Source: an uncultured Eubacteriales bacterium
GTDB taxonomy: Bacteria > Bacillota > Clostridia > Oscillospirales > Oscillospiraceae
Direction: 5' to 3'
DNA: 35,352 nt
Assembly (NCBI GenBank): GCA_900545515.1
Contig: UQZA01000025.1
Location: 1 to 35,352, forward strand
Shown: piece by piece, positions 30,478-35,352 of the stretch
How positions within the stretch are numbered: the first letter of the stretch is position 1
How the letters are laid out: every line of letters begins with the position of its first letter
Notes under the pieces: model-generated
Databases searched by the model: none
Told to the model about the DNA's origin: nothing
What the model saw: only the letters and a program-made list of their open reading frames with translations
Program-made: the position numbers and the translations under genes

Positions 30478-30506
30478 ATCATAGCACAGGTCTACAAAAA
30501 ATGCAA
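30478..30506 (-). promoter_or_regulatory. Promoter of tRNA-Pro
   Basis: On the minus strand a -35 TTGCAT (30506-30501), a 17-nt spacer and a -10 TATGAT (30483-30478) lie about 37 nt upstream of the tRNA. Confidence 0.85.
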
Positions 30507-30613
30507 GTCTTTTTTTCAGTTTTTTTGAAAATTTATTGAGGGGGATTTGGCGGGTTTCGGGACTGGGCTGAGGTTGGGCGTGGGGCAGGGAAGGGCGGAT
30601 CTCGGCGGTTCCC

Positions 30614-30648
30614 ACTGGCGCGGGAGCGCCCTGGTTTTCCCCAGGGCG
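30614..30648. repeat. Inverted partner of the 30189 repeat plus hairpin
   Basis: 30614-30632 is the reverse complement of 30189-30207. It runs into a hairpin CGCCCTGG/CCAGGGCG (30627-30634 with 30641-30648). It is part of a non-coding block (30507-30934) dense in palindromes, with no supportable gene. Confidence 0.75.
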
Positions 30649-30689
30649 TAGGCGCAGAGCAAGGGCTAGCTCTGTTCTGCCCTCCGAGG

Positions 30690-30848
30690 TGTAGGGTGCG
30701 GCCTCCTGGACGCACCGGCGTCAGGATGTTTCGTAATCCGCAGCGCTCAGGCGAATCCGGACCTTCCTCACATCTGGTACGAATTCGCCTGGGCCGGGAG
30801 CCACGGCAAGCCCCTTTGGCTGGCGCATCCAGGAGGCCGCACCCTACA
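30690..30848. repeat. 159-bp element bounded by 24-bp inverted repeats
   Basis: The arms 30690-30713 and 30825-30848 are reverse complements at 23 of 24 positions. The interior contains a second imperfect palindrome built around AGGCGAAT...ATTCGCCT. No coding frame makes sense across it. It has the shape of a MITE or a long extragenic palindrome. I see no target-site duplication I would trust. Confidence 0.75.
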
Positions 30849-30934
30849 TGCACTGCGCATAACCAAAATCTGGAAAGCTGAGCTGTGCTCGTCTTAGCTG
30901 TACGTCTATGCCCCTGGAGAAAGGCGGTTCCGGC

Positions 30935-31105
30935 TCACATCTGGTGCTCTTCTGCGCAGTCGTCCACCACCCGGACGCCCATGGCGCCTTCCGGCGCTAC
31001 GGGAAAGGTGGCGATGCTGGCAAAGTCAAATTTGGGGCACAGACGCTGCTCCGGGTCCAAGCGGATGCTTTCGGCTTTGGGGGTGGATTGTTTTCCTTTG
31101 GACAT
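30935..31105 (-). CDS. Small hypothetical protein, 56 aa
   Basis: The ATG at 31105 has GAGGTG 7-8 nt upstream. The product (MSKGKQSTPKAESIRLDPEQ then RLCPKFDFASIATFPVAPEG, ending VVDDCAEEHQM) has a basic N-terminus, an acidic C-terminus and two Cys residues. I do not recognise it. It lies 41 nt after the Spo0A-C gene on the same strand and is likely co-transcribed. No signal peptide is seen. Confidence 0.7.
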   Translation of the reverse strand: MSKGKQSTPKAESIRLDPEQRLCPKFDFASIATFPVAPEGAMGVRVVDDCAEEHQM

Positions 31106-31146
31106 GGCATTTCACCTCAGTACAGGTTGCCAGAAAAGGGGGTAAA

Positions 31147-31518
31147 TTATGCGCCTGGCTGATCCAAGGAAGCTGTCGGAGTTGGGAGACTCCGGCGGAT
31201 GTAGTGGGCCAGAATTTCGATGAAGTCTGAGGCAGTGGGAGGCTCGCTCAGGGGGTAGCCGGCCATTTGGGCAAGGCCCTCTGGGTTGATGCGCCAGACC
31301 CGCTGGACCACGGTGCGGAGATTGCGCTCCACGGCGGTCCATTTGCATCCGCAAATCTGAGCGACCGGCAGGTAAATGTTTTTTGTTACATAAAGCAAAC
31401 GGTCTTCATCCTCAATGGCCAGCTGTATGGCGGTCACAGCCCGCTGCTGTGCAATGTAATTTCCACCGACGCCCAGCTGCCGCAGCGTATCCTCAATGAT
31501 TTGGGTATGATCCATCAT
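31147..31518 (-). CDS. Spo0A C-terminal-domain DNA-binding protein (no receiver)
   Basis: This 123-aa protein consists almost only of the Spo0A effector domain. Residues ~7-105 match its layout: IEDTLRQLGVGGNYIAQQRA, AIQLAIEDEDRLLYVTKNIY, the LPVAQICGCKWTAVERNLRT recognition region and a final helix DFIEILAHYIRRSL. No phosphoacceptor receiver domain is present. It could bind the same 0A boxes as the master sporulation regulator, or modulate it. The start at 31518 follows AGGGAG. The stretch 31519-31737 upstream has 0A-box-like heptamers and a strong hairpin but no gene. Confidence 0.9.
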   Translation of the reverse strand: MMDHTQIIEDTLRQLGVGGNYIAQQRAVTAIQLAIEDEDRLLYVTKNIYLPVAQICGCKWTAVERNLRTVVQRVWRINPEGLAQMAGYPLSEPPTASDFIEILAHYIRRSLPTPTASLDQPGA

Positions 31519-31551
31519 GTTTTCTCCCTTATGGTGGTGATAGGGAGATTC

Positions 31552-31607
31552 TACGACAAAAATCGCAGAGATTCAGGATTGTCGATAAAATTCGCTTGTT
31601 TTCGACA
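31552..31607 (-). promoter_or_regulatory. Cluster of 0A-box-like sites upstream of the Spo0A-C gene
   Basis: Three heptamers resemble the Spo0A box TGTCGAA: a perfect TGTCGAA on the minus strand (31607-31601), TGTCGAT on the plus strand (31580-31586) and TGTCGTA on the minus strand (31558-31552). They lie 34-89 bp upstream of the start codon, which suggests auto- or Spo0A control. No clear sigma-A -35 is visible here. Confidence 0.55.
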
Positions 31608-31690
31608 CAAAAAACAATTGGAGGGCCATGAAAACGGTTCGTCAGATGATTCTATACGGTTCAACATAAGCTTAACGGCGAAAAATGTGT

Positions 31691-31732
31691 GGAGCTGTCA
31701 CAAAAAAACGGACGCTTTTTTGTGACAGCTCC
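31691..31732 (-). terminator. Terminator of the radical-SAM operon
   Basis: A perfect 17-bp stem (31691-31707 with 31716-31732) has arms that include six A/T at the loop side and an 8-nt loop. It starts 5 nt after the stop of the TIGR03936 gene. It may act in both directions. Confidence 0.75.
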
Positions 31733-31737
31733 ACGGC

Positions 31738-32403
31738 TTACCGAAAGGGAATTCCCTGTGAGTCCAGCACCTCCAGACGCCGGACCTTGGCAAAATCCGG
31801 CGCCAGGCCAGGGCAGTGGAGGCGGAGGGCCTCCGCCAGAAGCATGGGATTGAGGGAGGGATTCTGAGCGCAGACCCGGCAGGTCAGCTCCAGCGTCTGG
31901 CTACCGGTCTGGCGACAGGAGAGGGAGCATATCATAGGCCGGATGTCCAGCTCTGTCATGCCGCTTTTGGTCCGCTTGGGAACCGGCAGGGGCGTGTCCT
32001 CACGGAAAAAGGCTTCCATTGCAGCTGCCCCACCGGAAGGGAAGCCCCGGTCATACTCCAGGGTCAGCGCCGCATCCAGGTGAGTCAGCTCCCGGAGCTT
32101 CCGCCTCTCCGGCCAGGCAGCCAGGACATGCAGCCCTGCGGGCAGGGTGGCGTTCAGGCGGGCCGGAATTTCCTCCAGGGGAATGACTACCCCCTGCGCC
32201 AAATCGAAGTCCAGAAGCTCGCACACGCTCTCCTGGCCCACGGGAAGGGGCAGGGCGATGGAGACATGGGCCCGGGGGGTGAAGCCCTGGCTGTGGCGAA
32301 TGAGAATGCCGCCCCGCCGGAAGGCCCGTTGGAACACTCGCATCAGATCCAGGTGGGAGATCCAGACGGCGTTTCCCGTTTTGGCAAAGAGCAGTCTAGG
32401 CAT
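31738..32403 (-). CDS. TIGR03936 / DUF2344 radical-SAM-associated protein
   Basis: This 221-aa protein begins MPRLLFAKTGNAVWISHLDL and continues MRVFQRAFRRGGILIRHSQG FTPRAHVSIALPLPVG, the diagnostic start of the family. It always accompanies a TIGR03960 radical-SAM enzyme, either fused or adjacent. The function is not established, although the neighbourhood in other genomes (ribonuclease G, L21/L27) hints at RNA or ribosome biology. It overlaps the upstream radical-SAM gene by 8 nt (32396-32403), so it is coupled to it. Unlike many genomes, the unit ends here with a terminator and is not followed by rng/rplU. Confidence 0.92.
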   Translation of the reverse strand: MPRLLFAKTGNAVWISHLDLMRVFQRAFRRGGILIRHSQGFTPRAHVSIALPLPVGQESVCELLDFDLAQGVVIPLEEIPARLNATLPAGLHVLAAWPERRKLRELTHLDAALTLEYDRGFPSGGAAAMEAFFREDTPLPVPKRTKSGMTELDIRPMICSLSCRQTGSQTLELTCRVCAQNPSLNPMLLAEALRLHCPGLAPDFAKVRRLEVLDSQGIPFR

Positions 32404-34231
32404 CGCAGCCCACCTCCTTCAAAAGCCGGTTGGCGCCGCAGCCAGCGCAGGCTTGGCGGCAGTCCGGGGTCACCAGGCCCTCATAGGCCCGCCGCCGCTC
32501 CCGCAGAAGAAAACCGGGATCCACGCCGACAGACAGGGTTTGCCAGGGTAGCAGCTCCTCCTCGCCGTAGCCCCGAACCGTGTAAAAATCCGGGTCCAGG
32601 CCGCAGGCGGCAAAGGCATCCAGCCAGGTTTGATACTGGAAATACTCGTCCCAGCCGTCCAAATGGGCGCCGTGCTCTACGGCCCAGGCGATGACGGGCC
32701 CCAAACGCCGGTCCCCCCGGGCCAGGGCAGCCTCCAGCCGGGACAGGTCCGGGGCGTGCCAGTTATATACCACGGCCTTGGAGCGCATGGCGTCCTTCAG
32801 CAGCCGGGTGCGGCGGAGGTACTCCTCCGGCGGAATCTGCTTTTCCCACTGGAAGGGAGTGAAAGGCTTGGGCACGAAGTAAGCCGTGGCCACATGGACC
32901 CGCAGGCCCCGTTTCTTGTTGGAGGCGTGGACCTGCCAGGTTTTGACGACCTTGTACACCAGCTCCGCAATGCCCAACACGTCTTCGTCCGTCTCCGTGG
33001 GCAGACCCAGCATGAAATAGAGCTTGACATTGTTCCACCCGCCGGAGAAGGCCCGGGCACAGGTGTCCAGAATTTCCGCTTCCGTCAGGTTCTTGTTGAT
33101 CACATCCCGCAGCCGCTGGGTTCCGGCCTCGGGGGCAAAGGTGAGGCCGCTTTTGCGCACGGTCTGGAGCTTCTCCATAAGCTCCCGGGAGAAGTTGTCC
33201 GCCCGAAGGGAGGGAACGGAGAGGTTGACCTTTTGCTCCATGCAGTAGGGGATGAGGGCGTCAGTGAGCTCCTTCAGTCCCCGGTAGTCGGAGGTGGACA
33301 GACTGGCCAGGGTCAGCTCGTGGTTGCCGGAATCTGCAAGGCTCTCCACAGCCTGCCGGTACAGCACCTCCGGACTTTTCCTCCGCACCGGGCGGCAGGA
33401 GAAGCCGGCCTGACAAAACCGGCAGCCCCGGATGCACCCCCGGAACACCTCCAGGTTGCTCCGGTCGTGGACAATTTCTGTGGTGGGTACGATGGTTTTG
33501 GTGGGGAAGTAGGCCCGGTCCAGATCCTCCACAATTCGCTTGGTTACCACCTTGGGCGCTCCCTCCCGGGGGGTGATGGCGGCCAGAGTGCCGTCCGGGC
33601 GGTAGGTGTGGGTGTAAAAGGAGGGGACATATACCCCGGGGATGTGGGAAACGGCCTCCAGAAACCGGTCCTTGGTCCAGTCCTCCCGTTTGGCCTTCTG
33701 GTACAGGGAGACGATTTCCACCGTGCTTTCCTCCCCCTCCCCCAGGGAGAAGAAGTCCACAAAGTCTGCCAGAGGCTCCGGATTGAAGGCGCAGACACCA
33801 CCGGCAAACACCAAATTCCTCAGCCCCTGGCGGTCCCGGCTGTAAATGGGAACCTGGGATAGGCGGAGCATATTCACCACGTTGGAGTAGCTCATCTCGT
33901 AACCGATGGTGAAGGCGATCATGTCAAAGTCCCGGACTGGGTCCTGGCTCTCCAGAGCCCAGAGAGGGAGGCGGTGGGCTTCCATGGCGGCTTCCATGTC
34001 GCCCCAGGGGGCAAAGACCCGCTGGCACCAGACCCCTTCCATTTCGTTCATCACGCCGTAGAGAATCCGCATGCCCAGGTTGGACATGCCAAGCTCGTAT
34101 GTGTCGGGAAAGCAAAAGGCAATCCGCACGTCCACCTGCTCCAAGGGCTTGACCACCTGGTTGTATTCCCCGCCGGTGTAGCGGGCTGGCTTCTGGACGG
34201 TGGGCAGGATGCGCTGTAATAAATTTGTCAT
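32396..34231 (-). CDS. TIGR03960 radical-SAM protein with N-terminal B12-binding-like domain
   Basis: The 611-aa product has a B12-binding-like Rossmann part at its N-terminus (IAFCFPDTYELGMSNLGMRI and WALESQDPVRDFDMIAF). The radical-SAM barrel follows, with its [4Fe-4S] cysteines C266, C270 and C273 in FRGCIRGCRFC. ELTLASLSTSDYRGL and FAPEAGTQRLRDVINKN are typical of the YgiQ/MiaB-like group. The C-terminus has a Cys-rich tail (CRQACAGCGAN). Substrate and reaction are unknown. It is the first gene of a two-gene unit with TIGR03936, with GAGG before the ATG and a strong promoter. Confidence 0.93.
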   Translation of the reverse strand: MTNLLQRILPTVQKPARYTGGEYNQVVKPLEQVDVRIAFCFPDTYELGMSNLGMRILYGVMNEMEGVWCQRVFAPWGDMEAAMEAHRLPLWALESQDPVRDFDMIAFTIGYEMSYSNVVNMLRLSQVPIYSRDRQGLRNLVFAGGVCAFNPEPLADFVDFFSLGEGEESTVEIVSLYQKAKREDWTKDRFLEAVSHIPGVYVPSFYTHTYRPDGTLAAITPREGAPKVVTKRIVEDLDRAYFPTKTIVPTTEIVHDRSNLEVFRGCIRGCRFCQAGFSCRPVRRKSPEVLYRQAVESLADSGNHELTLASLSTSDYRGLKELTDALIPYCMEQKVNLSVPSLRADNFSRELMEKLQTVRKSGLTFAPEAGTQRLRDVINKNLTEAEILDTCARAFSGGWNNVKLYFMLGLPTETDEDVLGIAELVYKVVKTWQVHASNKKRGLRVHVATAYFVPKPFTPFQWEKQIPPEEYLRRTRLLKDAMRSKAVVYNWHAPDLSRLEAALARGDRRLGPVIAWAVEHGAHLDGWDEYFQYQTWLDAFAACGLDPDFYTVRGYGEEELLPWQTLSVGVDPGFLLRERRRAYEGLVTPDCRQACAGCGANRLLKEVGCDA

Positions 34232-34260
34232 GGCAATTCCTCATTTTTTGAATTGCACTT

Positions 34261-34289
34261 ATTGTAGCCGCAGTTGAGGATTTTTGCAA
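34261..34289 (-). promoter_or_regulatory. Promoter of the radical-SAM pair
   Basis: On the minus strand a -35 TTGCAA (34289-34284), a 17-nt spacer and a -10 TACAAT (34266-34261) lie 29 nt before the ATG. Confidence 0.85.
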
Positions 34290-34294
34290 GAATT

Positions 34295-34885
34295 TTATCG
34301 AGGCTCCCTTTGGATACAATTGAGCATCCGCCACAGGAACAGCCCGGCTGCCAATGCCGCCCAAAGCCCCAGATGAAGCCCACAGGCGGCGTAGACGGCC
34401 AGAGCGGCCATAATTCCGCCCACCCCCAGGCTGACCCACCGGGAGACGGAATCGGCCTGCTCCGGCGTCCAGCGGCTCAGGAGGGCGCACCGCAGGGCCC
34501 GGCCGCCGTCCATAGGGTATACCGGCAGCAGGTTATAGAGCCCCTGCATCAAGCCCCAAAATGCCAGCCAGGGAACCAGGCGGACCCAAAAGAGCAGCAA
34601 AAAGCCGGCGCAGGGGCCGGCCAGGGCGCAGAGGGCTTCCTGCCGGTAGGACAGGGGACTGGTCTGCAGCACCGCGCCCCGCGCCGTCAGGGCTAGGCTA
34701 TGGATGGAGCCGCCGCAGAGCAACACAGCCAGGCAGTGCCCAACCTCATGAATGGCGGCGGCTCCCAGGAAGGGCCAGAAGCAGCCCACCGGGTCCAGGC
34801 GGTAAAAGGCGCACAGGAGGACGGGAAACCAGGGGCTGATCCTAACCCTCATCCGGGACCTGGTCAGCAGCCGGGGGAGAGACAT
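34295..34885 (-). CDS. M50-family intramembrane metalloprotease, SpoIVFB-like
   Basis: The product is 196 aa from the ATG at 34885, which has AGGAGG 9 nt upstream. A later ATG (34852) would give a protein starting MRVRISPWFPVLL but has a poor site. The zinc motif HEVGH is in AAIHEVGHCLAVLLC, and the third ligand is in LLPVYPMDGGRALR. Four to six transmembrane segments are visible. Site-2-type proteases of this size cut membrane-bound substrates. In spore formers, SpoIVFB activates sigma-K. The upstream small membrane protein sits where spoIVFA would be, so a sporulation role is possible, but similarity alone cannot confirm it. It overlaps the upstream gene by 44 nt. Confidence 0.85.
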   Translation of the reverse strand: MSLPRLLTRSRMRVRISPWFPVLLCAFYRLDPVGCFWPFLGAAAIHEVGHCLAVLLCGGSIHSLALTARGAVLQTSPLSYRQEALCALAGPCAGFLLLFWVRLVPWLAFWGLMQGLYNLLPVYPMDGGRALRCALLSRWTPEQADSVSRWVSLGVGGIMAALAVYAACGLHLGLWAALAAGLFLWRMLNCIQREPR

Positions 34886-35216
34886 AGTCCAGCACCTCCT
34901 CGCAAAAAGCTGTGACGGCGTCGGAGACAGGGGTCCCCTGGACAACCTCCTGGACGAACGCCTGAGCGGCGGCTTCCAGGGGACCCACCTCCTGACATAT
35001 CAGCCATTTTCTGGCTGTCTGAACGCCGGATGGCCACCAGAATTCCATAGACAGAAGCAGGGCGCAGAGCACCAGGGCGGCTGCGCACTGGTTCCGCAGG
35101 AGCCTCCAAAACCGGCTCTCCGGCGCCTGGGCCGGAGGCGCCGGAGGAGGGGGCGGGGGTAGCTCCGTCACAACCGGGGGAGTGGACAGTGCAAAATCTG
35201 TGTTGTAGTATTCCAT
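34842..35216 (-). CDS. Small single-pass membrane protein upstream of the M50 protease
   Basis: The 124-aa product starts at the ATG at 35216 (MEYYNTDFALSTPPVVTELP), which has AGGTG six bases upstream. An ATG at 35222 abuts that site. A Pro-rich N-terminal part comes first, then a transmembrane segment (CAAALVLCALLLSMEFWW, about residues 45-63). A short helical extracytoplasmic tail (LEAAAQAFVQEVVQ...VTAFCEEVLDYV) follows. It occupies the position of the SpoIVFA regulator, but the M23 peptidase-like domain of SpoIVFA is absent. I do not recognise it further. The remaining 136 bases to the window end show nothing I can support. Confidence 0.7.
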   Translation of the reverse strand: MEYYNTDFALSTPPVVTELPPPPPPAPPAQAPESRFWRLLRNQCAAALVLCALLLSMEFWWPSGVQTARKWLICQEVGPLEAAAQAFVQEVVQGTPVSDAVTAFCEEVLDYVSPPAADQVPDEG

Positions 35217-35352
35217 TTTCATCACCTGCCGGTACAAGCCTATGCAGGCCCCATATGGGATATGCCGGCGCCCATATCAAGCGCAGTAACAGAAGGAGAG
35301 GGCCGCAGGGAGGCTGAAACTATGTCCCGAGGCCCATAGAACGCTGCAATCC

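Overview
The window looks like chromosomal DNA from a GC-rich, spore-forming, anaerobic Firmicute of the Oscillospiraceae type (the Flavonifractor / Lawsonibacter / Intestinimonas neighbourhood). I infer this from the gene content: S-layer-homology (SLH) surface proteins, a stand-alone Spo0A C-terminal-domain protein, a tandem glycine riboswitch, the radical-SAM pair TIGR03960/TIGR03936, a GcvPA/GcvPB split glycine decarboxylase and several very small Clostridia-type proteins. No species can be named from the sequence alone. I see no rRNA, CRISPR array, insertion sequence or intact prophage.

Layout. 1-1550: an AT-richer stretch with a small ORF and one secreted SLH protein. 1.7 kb: tRNA-Leu(CAA) with promoter and terminator. 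2.1-10.5 kb (minus strand): one glycine-inducible operon. Its order is promoter, tandem glycine riboswitch with terminator, a GcvT-serine hydroxymethyltransferase fusion, a second gcvT, gcvH, gcvPA, gcvPB and lplA. Lpd, the L protein, is not present. 10.7-11.1 kb: two tiny proteins. 11.2-11.6 kb: tRNA-Arg(ACG) followed by a duplicated palindromic element that carries an inverted copy of the tRNA 3' end. 11.65-16.0 kb: a cobalamin-riboswitch-controlled cobamide salvage operon (CbiR-like hydrolase, cobT, cobU, cobS, a short CobU-like protein and a cobC-like phosphatase), mostly joined by ATGA overlaps.

16.0-19.0 kb: a visibly AT-richer three-gene membrane glycosylation cassette (GT-C transferase, GT2 polyprenyl-phosphate glycosyltransferase, GtrA flippase) that resembles a reordered gtrABC module. 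19.0-24.9 kb (minus strand): gltX, an alanine/glycine:cation symporter, an ArsC-like protein, truA, and a secreted protein with SLH domains and a GH24 lysozyme. 25.0-29.0 kb: an alpha/beta hydrolase and a CopA copper ATPase whose C-terminus is a CopZ-like domain with its own internal Shine-Dalgarno and ATG. A Cys-rich HxlR-family regulator is divergent from copA.

29.1-31.7 kb: a DUF2935 ferritin-like protein, tRNA-Pro(GGG) with promoter and terminator, a non-coding block rich in inverted repeats, a 56-residue protein, and a Spo0A-C protein preceded by 0A-box-like sites. 31.7-35.2 kb (minus strand): the TIGR03960/TIGR03936 radical-SAM pair, an M50 metalloprotease of the SpoIVFB type and a small single-pass membrane protein.

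Together the genes cover one-carbon and glycine metabolism, cobamide scavenging, surface glycosylation, copper export and sporulation-linked functions. The least ordinary items are the GcvT-SHMT fusion beside a second gcvT, the CopA-CopZ gene with an internal start, the complementary CobU pair, and the tRNA-associated palindromic repeats.
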